From a virus, in the IMG/VR virus record IMGVR_UViG_3300006927_000001, positions 1-64,000 of that record: DNA of 64,000 nucleotides, one strand, 5' to 3'. The first letter of the stretch is position 1, and each line of letters begins with the position of its first letter. Below the pieces are notes generated by a model, which did not search any database, was not told where the DNA came from, and saw nothing but the letters and a program-made list of their open reading frames with translations. This document shows positions 16,000-24,668 of this stretch, piece after piece. The translations under genes were made by a program, and so were the position numbers.

Positions 16000-18150
16000 T
16001 TAGTTGTACCAAATTCGCATCTTAACTGACCCTAAACGTGCTTCTCTGTTTGAAGCATCAGTGTTTTCAACATTGAAAGCAACTCCAAATTGGATGTTAT
16101 GACGTACTTGAGCAGCTGTAGGAGTACTACCCCAAAGATCATCCATATCTCCCATTTGACGCATACCTAATGTTGAAGGTAAAGGAGTTCCAGGTGGCCA
16201 AACCCATTTACTAGCTGTTCTGGCTTTATTATCACCAGTAGCTGATCCACCTATATATAATTGAACACTCTGATCTTTACAATAACTCAAATCAGATGCA
16301 CAAATGTATGCTACTTCAACACCTTTGATCGTTGCTCCAACAGGTACATCATCTTGAAACAAAAACTTATTATACACTCCAGTTCTTGTTCCAGAACCGG
16401 GTATAGTTACTTTTCGTGTGTCACTAACATCAAGTAACCACCAACCAGTAATTTCGTTATTACTTTGTTTCCAAGGTGTCACACTTAAAGGCATCACTGT
16501 TGGAAAAGGCCAATTTTCTGGCTCAGTTTGTGAATAGAAAAATGCTTCACAAACATTTGTAGTTCCAGTCCCAAGAGCTACAGGTAAAAATAACCACATG
16601 TTACTTCCATCTGCATTACCATGACGAATAGCACCTTGAAACATATGATCATCTACAGGCCAATCAATAGGTCCAACTGAAGCTGCATTTCCTTCTGCCA
16701 TTAAAGATCGTTGAGCAAAATTAAAACCTCCCCCTTCGTACCAAATAAATGATTCTCTGTAAGGATTTGAAACAGTATTTGGATCAAGTTCCATGTCAAC
16801 GATTGGTGCAGTAACAAGAATATCCCAAGCTGCGGAAGAATTCAAAATTTTCTTAGAAATTCGCATTCCTGCAGAATGTGTATGAAAAACATCCCATTTA
16901 CCATCTGGTCGTTTGAATCCTGGTATAAGTGCACCGTAACCAGTTGTACGAATATAAATGTAACCTTGATCCCAATCACCAATTGTGCTAAATGGTCTTA
17001 TTCTTTCTCCAACATCATATACATTAACAGTGTGTTTCAGCTTCAAATTACTGCTAACATAGCCAACAGTAGGTGAAAGAGTATCCAAAACTGTAAGAAA
17101 TTTGTCTGCCCAATCAATTCTTGCAGATACTTTTGATGGAGTATACGACCATTGAATTTCATCATCCCACTTACCGTCAGTTTGCTTGAAATTGCCATCT
17201 GTAAGTACTCTTACAAAACTGTCAGAGATAACACCATCTTGAAAACCAAAAGGTTCAGATATTGTGTCACTGATCTTGAATCCTTCACTGATTTGGTAAT
17301 GATTTGAGTTATCTAATTGAGGACTTTGACCCATTTGAACTTCTTCAGTCAAAGATCGTTGAAATTTAGGTACTCCTGGATGAACTGAACCCAAAATCAA
17401 GCCTTCAGTATGTAAAACCTTGATTTTGGACGGTGTATTAGTTTCACCGAGCTTCAAACCTTCAACTTTAAGAGCATTTAACATAAACGATGTAGAATCA
17501 CTGAAAACCAAACCTTCATTCGGCTTAGCAGTTGTTACATGCTTATCAACAGTACCAAAAACTAGACCTTCTGTATGAGAAACATTGATTACAGGATTAT
17601 TTGCACTTCCGAGTACAAATCCTTCAGTTAATTCAACTGCTGCTTTAATTGTATCCCCATCTCCAAGTCGTAAAACTTCATACATATGTTGCTTACGCTT
17701 TATAGTAATTGTTGATCCAAATTTTAGACCTTCAACCAACGTAACTGTGCTTTGATTGTCTACTAAACCGCTGAGAATTAGACCCTCAGTATGTAGTCCC
17801 TTGATGTTGGTTATATAACTCTCACCAAGTTTTAGGCCCTCTGTATATGTAATACCTTTAAAAACGCCAACAACCGTGTCTCCTAATAACAGTCCATCAC
17901 TTTTGGATACAGGATCAACACCTTTGTTTGTTTCACCGAGTATAAGTCCCTCTGTAAGTGATACATGGTAGGTGGCTTTTGAAGATATAGAATCGCCAAG
18001 AGTTATGCCTTCCGCTAAAGATACTGCAAAAGCTGTAATTTGATAAGTTACAGCATCACCTAAGACAAAACCTTCACCCGAGTCAGAAGGAAGTCCAAGT
18101 CCTCCTGATCCAGCACCTCCTATTCGATGTCTACAACGAGCATCAACCAT
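16000..18150 (-). CDS. Large repeat-containing appendage protein
   Basis: 716 residues. From about residue 25 to 300 there are roughly 14 tandem repeats of ~20 residues with a consensus of (T)EGLxLGD/S, for example SLTEGLILGE, HTEGLILGS and KVEGLKLGE. This predicts a repetitive beta fibre or stalk. The C-terminal ~400 residues are globular (DGVISDSFVRVLTDGNF, then jelly-roll-like segments) and end with a domain found in virion proteins. Probably a tail fibre. The ATG overlaps the upstream gene by eight bases. Confidence 0.65.
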   Translation of the reverse strand: MVDARCRHRIGGAGSGGLGLPSDSGEGFVLGDAVTYQITAFAVSLAEGITLGDSISSKATYHVSLTEGLILGETNKGVDPVSKSDGLLLGDTVVGVFKGITYTEGLKLGESYITNIKGLHTEGLILSGLVDNQSTVTLVEGLKFGSTITIKRKQHMYEVLRLGDGDTIKAAVELTEGFVLGSANNPVINVSHTEGLVFGTVDKHVTTAKPNEGLVFSDSTSFMLNALKVEGLKLGETNTPSKIKVLHTEGLILGSVHPGVPKFQRSLTEEVQMGQSPQLDNSNHYQISEGFKISDTISEPFGFQDGVISDSFVRVLTDGNFKQTDGKWDDEIQWSYTPSKVSARIDWADKFLTVLDTLSPTVGYVSSNLKLKHTVNVYDVGERIRPFSTIGDWDQGYIYIRTTGYGALIPGFKRPDGKWDVFHTHSAGMRISKKILNSSAAWDILVTAPIVDMELDPNTVSNPYRESFIWYEGGGFNFAQRSLMAEGNAASVGPIDWPVDDHMFQGAIRHGNADGSNMWLFLPVALGTGTTNVCEAFFYSQTEPENWPFPTVMPLSVTPWKQSNNEITGWWLLDVSDTRKVTIPGSGTRTGVYNKFLFQDDVPVGATIKGVEVAYICASDLSYCKDQSVQLYIGGSATGDNKARTASKWVWPPGTPLPSTLGMRQMGDMDDLWGSTPTAAQVRHNIQFGVAFNVENTDASNREARLGSVKMRIWYN

Positions 18151-18724
18151 TCTGTTTACCTAGGGCATCAATAATTCTTCCACTGATTCGATCAACAACA
18201 TCTGGATCTTCAATTTCACAACTGATAGATTCAATTACCTCACTTGCAAAAGCCAAACCTGCTGTTCGATCCATCATTGATCCAGCACCCTTTTCAAGAC
18301 GTTCAGCAGTTCTGACAAGTTTTTCACAAGAACTAACAAGTTGTTGAATTCTAGCAGACCACATTAATAATTGTTGTGTGTCTTCACATTGATTCAAAAT
18401 CTGTTCAATCATCAATCTTGTGACACCAATTTCACCACGAAGACTTTTTGCTTGCTCACTTTCAGCAAACTCATCCATACGTTCTTGCCAAATGCTCAAA
18501 CGATAATCATGAGTTCTTTCTTTTCGTACAGTTGTTGCTTTCTTTTCACCTCCGTGCCTTGCACATGTATGTGAATTTATATAATCCGTAGGATTTGCAA
18601 CTTCCAATAGATGACGTTCTACACAAGCAGCCATTGAGAGATAAGGACATTGACCATGTTTCCCACCAGATTGACATCGACCAGGATCAGCGTCATGTTC
18701 TATCCGATGTAACTTTTTATCCAT
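18143..18724 (-). CDS. Cys/His-rich helical protein of unknown function
   Basis: 193 residues from ATG 18722-18724 (GAGG five bases upstream; a longer TTG frame exists). An N-terminal zinc-binding-like cluster (GRCQSGGKHGQCPY, ACVERH, CARHGG) is followed by a long helical region (YRLSIWQERMDEFAESEQAK; RIQQLVSSCEKLVRTAERLE). I have seen this kind of protein near terminase genes in other phages, always without a defined role; a packaging accessory is possible. Confidence 0.55.
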   Translation of the reverse strand: MDKKLHRIEHDADPGRCQSGGKHGQCPYLSMAACVERHLLEVANPTDYINSHTCARHGGEKKATTVRKERTHDYRLSIWQERMDEFAESEQAKSLRGEIGVTRLMIEQILNQCEDTQQLLMWSARIQQLVSSCEKLVRTAERLEKGAGSMMDRTAGLAFASEVIESISCEIEDPDVVDRISGRIIDALGKQNG

Positions 18725-18799
18725 AAAATCCTCGGGGTCTTGACCCGCATCGCAACCCCAAGGATCGAGACCCGAAGGTCCACGCCCAAAGGGCAAAAA

Positions 18800-19054
18800 T
18801 TAATTTCCTTGAAGTTCATCCAGAAATTCTTGGATATCTTCAACATCAGCTGCAGCCATTTCTTTCATGGCTAAATCCAACTTCTTACGAAGTTTCTTTC
18901 CTTTGTGACCATCTTTACGTAAAGTTTTACGTAAACGTGCACGTGCAATATTTGGATGTGACTTCATTACAGCAGCACGTTCAGCATTGTTGTTTTCCTG
19001 ACATTTTTCAAAAAGTGTTGTCAGTAAGGGCACGAGTAAAGTAAACCAGTTCAT
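18800..19054 (-). CDS. Small membrane-anchored basic protein, possible holin
   Basis: 84 residues. One short hydrophobic N-terminal helix (WFTLLVPLLTTLFEKC), then a strongly basic stretch (ARLRKTLRKDGHKGKKLRKK) and an acidic tail. Immediately follows a cysteine-peptidase-like gene with a four-base overlap. A holin or spanin-like lysis role is possible but not shown. Confidence 0.45.
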   Translation of the reverse strand: MNWFTLLVPLLTTLFEKCQENNNAERAAVMKSHPNIARARLRKTLRKDGHKGKKLRKKLDLAMKEMAAADVEDIQEFLDELQGN

Positions 19055-19851
19055 AAAGTACCTCCTTTAGGACCTGCGGGTTGACTGGGATCATCAGGTG
19101 CTAAAGTCTCGGCACAACACCAAGCTCCCCCTGTTGACCAATTAGATTCCGAATCATAAAGACGCCCATTGTCGCCTCTAGACTTAGAGTACGAATCACA
19201 ATAACGGACAAGAAAGCGGCGACCATCATGTAAGAGGTCTTCACCGCAAATAGAATGCCCTTTACGTCCATAACAGATCGGCATGTCATGAAGTAAAGCA
19301 GAAGCAAATTCTTCCTTTGAGCCAATAGAAAACCACCCATTTTTAGCAACACGCAAATGACGGGCTGTGTCCCTCCACCCTTGTGGCATATTTCGACTAA
19401 AGGGTGTATTCTCCTGGTAAGTATGCTTAAAATTAGCATGTTTGTCGCTAAAAAGAATACCTACTTCTGTGAGATGTTCCATTGCACCCCAGCACGTTGA
19501 TCCTGAATTACGGCTTCTGGCTACTTGATTATAGCCAGACATAGGAGAAGGAATGAACATGTATTTTTTGCCGTATTGAACAGCATACCGAATCGCATAG
19601 CAGCGACATGCGGCATTATACACGCAACTTGATTCAGGATTCTGGTTATAAACGTAATCAAAAAAGTTTTGAAGAGCATAGTTCTTTGATTTACGATCAT
19701 CAATACGATCTTTCCACTCATTTCGCGGAATGACAAAAGAAGACGGAAAAGATACTCCAAAAGATTCTTCAGAGTGAATTAACCCACCCAGTTCCTGTCC
19801 TGGTTTCCATTCATCTCTAACAATATCAATTAATGCGGGATTTATGTTCAT
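19051..19851 (-). CDS. Papain-fold cysteine peptidase-like protein
   Basis: 266 residues, starting in an ATGA overlap. A candidate nucleophile lies in PESSCVYNAACRCYAIRYA, a histidine in YGRKGHSICGEDLL, and a third catalytic residue in RYCDSYSKSRGDNGRLY. The Cys-His-Asn order and spacing fit the C1 papain fold. It may cut host peptidoglycan cross-links (a lysis role fits its small membrane-protein neighbour) or process virion proteins. No signal peptide seen. Family assignment is by motif order only. Confidence 0.5.
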   Translation of the reverse strand: MNINPALIDIVRDEWKPGQELGGLIHSEESFGVSFPSSFVIPRNEWKDRIDDRKSKNYALQNFFDYVYNQNPESSCVYNAACRCYAIRYAVQYGKKYMFIPSPMSGYNQVARSRNSGSTCWGAMEHLTEVGILFSDKHANFKHTYQENTPFSRNMPQGWRDTARHLRVAKNGWFSIGSKEEFASALLHDMPICYGRKGHSICGEDLLHDGRRFLVRYCDSYSKSRGDNGRLYDSESNWSTGGAWCCAETLAPDDPSQPAGPKGGTL

Positions 19852-20468
19852 TTAGTAATTGCCTCAACTAATGCTTCAGTTGTTTCAGGTAAAGGCATGA
19901 TTTTCAGAACAGTATTATCATTTAACAAAACGAGAATTCGAGAATAGCCAACTCCAGATGCGGCGTCGAGGGCTGGCTTTAGGTCTAAAGGGACTGTACC
20001 TGTTCCTGTTTTTGGAGTTGAATCAGTTATTCTAAGTTCAATTGACCCGATTTCAGATCGTGCTGCAGGAACATGTGGTGAAACAGGACTATCAGCAATC
20101 ACAACAGCTTTGGTTACTTTAAATTCAGGTGGAGGAGGTCTTGCTCCGAGAACCGTTAAATTATAATATTTCTTTTCTTTTCTGCCTTCATCTCCCATTT
20201 TAAATATTAACAGCATCTGAACTTCGTATTCTCCTGGTGCTGCCCAGATAGCGAATGTATTTCCATTATCATATTCACGTCCACGTGCTCTCGGTCCCTG
20301 TGAAATGTTAATAATTTGCCAATCAATCATGAACAACGTGAATCCGTCAGGTTCTTCATATTGTACAGTAAATTCAATTGGTTCATGTTGTTCAAACGTG
20401 AAAATTTGTGGAGTTTCTGCTTTCACTGTATCTAAGAAAATAAGCGTCAAAAATAACAAAGTAGACAT
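19848..20468 (-). CDS. Exported protein of unknown function
   Basis: 206 residues with a clear Sec signal peptide (STLLFLTLIFLDTVKAETP, cleavage after KAE or VKA). The body begins with a small beta domain (FTFEQHEPIEFTVQY; FAIWAAPGEYEVQML, PKD-like) and has a proline hinge (ARPPPPEFK). The C-terminal helix/strand region contains YSRILVLLNDNTVLKIM. It follows the repeat-rich intergenic region, so it may be the first gene of its transcript. Confidence 0.6.
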   Translation of the reverse strand: MSTLLFLTLIFLDTVKAETPQIFTFEQHEPIEFTVQYEEPDGFTLFMIDWQIINISQGPRARGREYDNGNTFAIWAAPGEYEVQMLLIFKMGDEGRKEKKYYNLTVLGARPPPPEFKVTKAVVIADSPVSPHVPAARSEIGSIELRITDSTPKTGTGTVPLDLKPALDAASGVGYSRILVLLNDNTVLKIMPLPETTEALVEAITK

Positions 20469-20531
20469 AATTTTTTCCTGTGCGGGTTGTTTGAGCGTGT
20501 CAATGATTCAAGATCGTTGAATTTTAAATCC

Positions 20532-20560
20532 TTGCAGCGATCTTGTCGAGATCGCTGCAA
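20532..20560. repeat. Hairpin family, copy 1
   Basis: Stem TTGCAGCGATCT, loop TGTCG, stem AGATCGCTGCAA. Opposite orientation of the loop to copy 2. Confidence 0.85.
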
Positions 20561-20607
20561 ACTGAGAATTATCCCGTATATTATACGTGATTCGACCCAA
20601 AATAATT

Positions 20608-20640
20608 CCTTGCAGCGATCTCGACAAGATCGCTGCAAGG
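20608..20640. repeat. Hairpin family, copy 2
   Basis: CC-extended stem with CGACA loop on the plus strand. On the minus strand it is followed by AATTATTTT, so it could terminate the transcript of the 21-23 kb genes. Confidence 0.85.
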
Positions 20641-20774
20641 ATGCTGATTTAGGTAATTTCAGACTTCAAATCAAACCCAGCAACCCAGAATGAAGTTTTA
20701 AAGTTGAGAAAGTCTACGAAAACAGCCCACTTCTCATTTGAGGAGTGGGACTTGTTGAAAGATTCAAGATCAAA

Positions 20775-20935
20775 GGTTCATGGGCGGTAGTTTGATAAGA
20801 ATGTAATTGAAATAAGGATCATGGGCGGTGGGTTGATTTAAATGTAATTGAAATAAGAATCATGGGCGGTGGTTTGATAAGAATGTAATTAAAATAATAA
20901 ATAAGAATCATGGGCGGTGGTTTGATTTAAATGTA
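20775..20935. repeat. Four tandem ~41-bp repeats
   Basis: Each unit has the core ATCATGGGCGGTGGTTTGAT followed by AT-rich DNA (AAATGTAATTGAAATAA). Two spacer variants alternate (GATAAG and GATTTAA). An inverted copy of the core (GGATCATGGGCGG) is at 24491-24503 on the other side of the locus. Iteron-like. Confidence 0.85.
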
Positions 20936-20981
20936 CAGCCTTAGAAAAAATTGACCGTATCAGACCCTACAGAGCGACAGG

Positions 20982-21080
20982 GGTACCCTAGTTTACCTAT
21001 TCGCCCTATTTTACCTATTTGACCCACCCCGCCTAGGTAGCCTGGCCCACCTATCTTGACCAGACTACCTAGCTTGCCTA
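20982..21080 (-). repeat. 9-nt periodic TAGG array
   Basis: On the minus strand, 11 consecutive nonamers begin TAGG (or TGG/CAGG variants): TAGGCAAGC, TAGGTAGTC and so on to TAGGGTACC. The array starts six bases after the stop codon of the 21087 gene. Similar TAGG pairs nine bases apart recur inside that gene and at 22958-22978 and 23263-23293. Confidence 0.8.
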
Positions 21081-21086
21081 GCTTAC

Positions 21087-21593
21087 TTACTTCTCCCAGA
21101 CAGCCAGCGTTGCCCAAACTATGTCCTTTACCACGGCGTACTCAACTTGCCCAAACTGACTAGCCACCTCAGACAGCGTAGCTTCTAGATTCTCCGGAGT
21201 TAACCTACTTGGCCCAACTACCGTAGCTTGCCTAGTCCACGCAGGTTCCCCATCTTCTGTAACCAACTCAGCTTGCTCAGCTTGCTCAGCTAATGCAGCC
21301 TTCGCAAATACCTCATTGTCTTCAAGCTGTGCATTCAACCTATATACCGCACATTCCCAAAGTTCCCTAGCTTGCTTAACCCTATAAAACATCCCATACC
21401 CCTCAGCAAACCTAGCCATCCTATTTTGCAATTCTTGCTTATAGAACTCAGCTTCCCTAGCCAGCCTAGTCGTCACATCTAACCTATTCATTGTAAACCT
21501 CCTATTGTACGTGATTACCGGATACTGTGGAGACTTCGCAGCCAATCTAGATACCGCATCCTGCACATCTTGCCAGCATACTTCAGTCATCAT
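21087..21593 (-). CDS. Helical protein rich in TAGG-embedded AGG codons
   Basis: 168 residues; ATG 21591-21593 with GGAG upstream. Mostly helical (TRLAREAEFYKQELQNRMAR; LEDNEVFAKAALAEQAEQAE). Function not recognised. Most arginines are AGG preceded by T, so the coding sequence carries many TAGG motifs, several nine bases apart. The gene seems to double as a repeat-containing DNA site. Composition differs from the phage average. Confidence 0.6.
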   Translation of the reverse strand: MMTEVCWQDVQDAVSRLAAKSPQYPVITYNRRFTMNRLDVTTRLAREAEFYKQELQNRMARFAEGYGMFYRVKQARELWECAVYRLNAQLEDNEVFAKAALAEQAEQAELVTEDGEPAWTRQATVVGPSRLTPENLEATLSEVASQFGQVEYAVVKDIVWATLAVWEK

Positions 21594-21601
21594 AAACTCC
21601 C

Positions 21602-21655
21602 TATCTTACCAAACGAAAAACCCCCCTGGCCAGGGGACACCTGACCAGGGGGGGG
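21602..21655 (-). terminator. Intrinsic terminator after the 21669 gene
   Basis: On the minus strand, CCCCCCCTGG ... CCAGGGGGG forms a GC-rich stem with an inner TCAGGTGTCCCCTG hairpin, followed by TTTTTCG. It lies between the stop of the 21669 gene and the start of the 21593 gene. Confidence 0.75.
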
Positions 21656-21668
21656 TACGTAGACACCC

Positions 21669-22925
21669 CTACTTGGAGGGGGCTTCTTCCGCGACTCCAT
21701 CAGTCGAGGGGGTAAAACTGAGAGGGGTTTTGTGCCCCAGTTCGTTGAAGAAGGCGAAATCGTTGGCGATAATTGCCGTAAGGCAATCACCCAAAGAGAC
21801 TTGCACATCCCCCAAAAGGAGGGTCCAGTTCTCCATGTTCTTCCGATCGATAACGGGCGGCTTGTAGCCCGAAATCAGGTTTTTGATGACAGCTTCCACC
21901 TGATCGGGGGATGCCGGTTTATCTTGCTTCTCCCCCAAAATGGGAACGTATCGTGCTGGAACTTTGCCGTCTTTTGTCCGACCAAGTAGAACTTGAGCAG
22001 TTTCCTTGTCCAGCTTACCGGCAGGAATCCCCCCGTTTGGGGAATACAACATTTTTCCGCCGTCATCAGTGGCCACCTTGATCTTGATGCGATCAAAAAT
22101 CTTGAGTCCCCCATTGGCGGGGATACTCGCGACCATCGCCCAACGGTGATACTTTTGGCGATTGCCACGATTGGCCTGCGTCATCTTGCCGGAAATCGGA
22201 TCGAAGCGATCAGATAGACCCAATTGTCTACCTAGGTCAAGTTCGGTGATTCCCGGTTGTTCAGCCAAAAAGATGATGGCGTTGCGAAGTAACCCGCAAG
22301 GCGAGTAACCCGCTTTGCTGTTTTGGGCGTTTTCGTCCGCCAACATCTTGTGAGTGACAGCAATTGACGTGAATTCACGCCTTGTGGCATAGAATTCATA
22401 CTCGCGAGGGGCGTCAATGTGCCCCCTCAATTGGGCTAGCACGACCGTTCCGGGTGCGGCATAATTCCGACGTTGCCCGCACAAGGCGAAGTCCGTGGGC
22501 TTGATCCCTTTGACCGATTCCAGCGAATCCGCCAATTGATCGTAAGTAATGGTTTCCGAATCCCCCGATTCCCCTTTTGGGAAATTCAAGGTTTTCTCAC
22601 CCAATTCGCGAAATTCCGCAATCCGTTCTTCACGTTGCAGCATTGCAACCGCGACCGGATCTTCAGCAATTGCCGCGAACAGATCACAGGGGTTCTCCTC
22701 GTTCAAAGCCGCAAACAGCTTCGAGATTTCGTTAACGGTGTACGTTATGATCGTTCCTTTGCTCATATCGTACCCATTGGCCATGTCAGGCGGGATTTGA
22801 CCCAACGGACTTGACCAGGAATCCGAATCGTCGCGTCCAGGATTGTATGCCGGGGATTTAGTCTCGACATTCCAAAACGCCCACAATTGACCGATTGATA
22901 CGGTCTGCACTTTCATTTTTGACAT
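21669..22925 (-). CDS. Possible ParB-like DNA-binding protein
   Basis: 418 residues from ATG 22923-22925 (MSKMKVQTVSIG); the longer frame runs back into the inverted repeat. GC-rich relative to neighbours. Weak ParB-like signs: GQRRNYAAPG (compare the G-x-RR box), HKMLADENAQNSKAGYS (compare the EN box) and a helix-turn-helix-like GITELDLGRQLGLSDR. It lies amid iteron-like repeats, which would suit a partition or origin-binding protein. I do not recognise the family; an abundant unknown protein is equally possible. Confidence 0.45.
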   Translation of the reverse strand: MSKMKVQTVSIGQLWAFWNVETKSPAYNPGRDDSDSWSSPLGQIPPDMANGYDMSKGTIITYTVNEISKLFAALNEENPCDLFAAIAEDPVAVAMLQREERIAEFRELGEKTLNFPKGESGDSETITYDQLADSLESVKGIKPTDFALCGQRRNYAAPGTVVLAQLRGHIDAPREYEFYATRREFTSIAVTHKMLADENAQNSKAGYSPCGLLRNAIIFLAEQPGITELDLGRQLGLSDRFDPISGKMTQANRGNRQKYHRWAMVASIPANGGLKIFDRIKIKVATDDGGKMLYSPNGGIPAGKLDKETAQVLLGRTKDGKVPARYVPILGEKQDKPASPDQVEAVIKNLISGYKPPVIDRKNMENWTLLLGDVQVSLGDCLTAIIANDFAFFNELGHKTPLSFTPSTDGVAEEAPSK

Positions 22926-22957
22926 GATTCTACTTTCATTAGTGAGGTTTGAACTGT

Positions 22958-22978
22958 GCCAGCATAGGCAAGATAGGC
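22958..22978. repeat. 21-bp inverted repeat, left arm
   Basis: Perfect inverted partner of 23273-23293; the two arms flank the 89-residue gene. Each arm contains two TAGG motifs nine bases apart. Confidence 0.9.
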
Positions 22979-22987
22979 CGATTTGAG

Positions 22988-23257
22988 TCATTCTGTGCAT
23001 ACACAACCAAATGCACCAAGTTTGCGATTTTTTGGTTGCGTACACTTCGGACAATATTTGATTCTATCTTCAGCGTGTATTCCATCATTCAAGTATCGTA
23101 GCAAGTCTATTCCGACTGTACCGAATTGTTTTTTTGCGTGTTCGTCAGTGGTCAAACTTTCCACGATTCCAAACAAAAACGCAGAATTAAATTCATTGAG
23201 ATTCTGTATCCTCTGTTTGAATGCTGCTAGTTGGGTTAGTGTTTCCTGTCTTGACAT
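22988..23257 (-). CDS. Small helical protein with C-terminal zinc ribbon half
   Basis: 89 residues. Helical N-terminus (TLTQLAAFKQRIQNL), then a Cys pair (YCPKC) and a second (FGCVC). The start context (AGAATCATGTCAA) matches that of the gene downstream. Flanked by a perfect 21-bp inverted repeat. Function unknown. Confidence 0.55.
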   Translation of the reverse strand: MSRQETLTQLAAFKQRIQNLNEFNSAFLFGIVESLTTDEHAKKQFGTVGIDLLRYLNDGIHAEDRIKYCPKCTQPKNRKLGAFGCVCTE

Positions 23258-23272
23258 GATTCTTTCCTATCT

Positions 23273-23293
23273 AGCCTATCTTGCCTATGCTGG
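23273..23293. repeat. 21-bp inverted repeat, right arm
   Basis: Perfect inverted partner of 22958-22978. Followed directly by a further hairpin (23295-23318, nine-base arms GTACCCCCC/GGGGGGTAC around CACATA). Confidence 0.9.
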
Positions 23294-23328
23294 CGTACCC
23301 CCCCACATAGGGGGGTACACTGGTTGCA

Positions 23329-23487
23329 GGAACCAAGCAACCATGGCTAGATTTAGACGCCCACGTGAATACCGCCCTAGACTGGTTTAACGTCGCCCGA
23401 TAAGCCTCAAGAGTGACTAGTATACTCAATCGGTTTGAATTCAAAGGCCGTTTAACGAGTCTATGCTAGCCATGGCTGCTTGGTTCC
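23329..23487. repeat. 22-bp inverted repeat pair (one mismatch)
   Basis: Arms 23329-23350 (starting GGAACCAAGCAACCATGG) and 23466-23487, separated by 115 bp. Confidence 0.85.
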
Positions 23488-23492
23488 CTATT

Positions 23493-23668
23493 CTGAGTCC
23501 CTCAGTCGTCGTTTGCCAGTGTTGAAGTCTAGTTGGTTAGAAATCTACTGTGTAGCGTGAAAACGTGCTATACGGCCAGTGTGAGGACGTATAACAGCAA
23601 GATTGCCATTGCTGCGAGTAGTTTCATGTTTCACCTATCTTTCCGCAAACGACGACTGAGGGACTCAG
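23493..23668. repeat. 24-bp perfect inverted repeat pair
   Basis: Arms 23493-23516 (starting CTGAGTCCCTCAGTCGTC) and 23645-23668, separated by 128 bp. Lies directly next to the previous pair, so the region could fold into successive large stem-loops as RNA or be extruded as DNA. Confidence 0.85.
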
Positions 23669-24123
23669 AAGATAGTACGCTATCAGCGGGTACAGTTTTT
23701 ATACAGTCTCGGTACGATTGACGACTGCCAGCACGTATGCCGGACTTTAAGTTGTGAGTCTGTTTTGCATTAGCCTTGCGATTCCTAGTTGGTGATTGTT
23801 GCGTCCCTCTACCTATACAGAAATGAGGAAAGGAATAGGGGGACTGCAAAAATCGTCGTAAGTCGTTGCTATCAAAGGACTTAGGTGCCAGGCGTAAATA
23901 AGCATTTTAGTGTACAACTGTTCAGAACACAAAATTTTCATTTTGTTGCAAATATCGACGCAAAGTCTTTGACTGTAAGGCTTTAAAATTACTTTTTTTC
24001 CTGCAGGCTGTACCATACTTTCAAGGGAGCAGCAATTCCGCACATCCCTCCTGCTAGGTAGTTATAAGGACGATATTCGTGAATCAAACGTCCCCACCCG
24101 GTCGAGGGGTGCCAGGTTTCCCG

Positions 24124-24199
24124 CAATTACTTGTATTTGCTACAATTACTTGTATTTGCTACAATTACTTGTATTTGCTACAATTACTTGTATTTGCGA
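24124..24199. repeat. Four exact 19-bp tandem repeats
   Basis: Unit CAATTACTTGTATTTGCTA, four copies with only the last base pair altered. AT-rich iteron-like array. Confidence 0.9.
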
Positions 24200-24210
24200 G
24201 AGATTCACTT

Positions 24211-24298
24211 TGATATGCCAGCGACCAGGTGGCATATCATTTTGAATCAAGCAGCTACCCACCCGAATAGGGGGGTAATTACCAGCGACCAGGTGGCA
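24211..24298. repeat. 17-bp direct repeat with hairpin
   Basis: CCAGCGACCAGGTGGCA occurs at 24218-24234 and 24282-24298. The first copy is inside a 10-bp perfect stem (TGATATGCCA / TGGCATATCA, 24211-24239). Confidence 0.85.
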
Positions 24299-24668
24299 AT
24301 TCAAAAAACTTTTTATACATTAACAGTAAACTTGATAATCCTCAAGCTGAACCAAGCTCAAACAGCCATGATTCTAGATCCACAGGTGTTTTGGCCATGA
24401 AACAGGGTCGGTGGGTTGGTAGAAATAAACATTCAGATTCAAACTCACTTGACCACTTTGTGATTTGATCTCGGCCGTCCTATAAAACCCCCGCCCATGA
24501 TCCTGAATTATTATGTATTTGACCAAGTGAAAATATACAGATCCTAATAACTAGGTAAATCACAAACCTTGCAGCACAGAAACATGATTTAGGATACTTA
24601 TCATCCCAGATCACACAGATCATGGTTGATAGGTTTGAATTAGTTCAACAGATCACCTAAAACACAAT

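Larger units (their letters stand above)
20469..21086. other. 618-bp intergenic region with hairpins and repeats
   Basis: No credible gene. Contains two copies of the 33-nt hairpin family, four degenerate 41-bp tandem repeats and an 11-unit 9-nt periodic array; each is listed separately. Confidence 0.85.

Noticed and set aside
22983-23390. 135-codon plus-strand frame
   Set aside because: Antisense to the zinc-ribbon gene and runs through the inverted repeats and a hairpin; no ribosome site.
24124-24199. CRISPR array
   Set aside because: The four 19-bp units are directly tandem with no spacers.
24131-24400. Plus-strand frame across the 19-bp repeats
   Set aside because: Made mostly of repeat translation (LLQLLVFATITCICYNYL); not a protein-like sequence.
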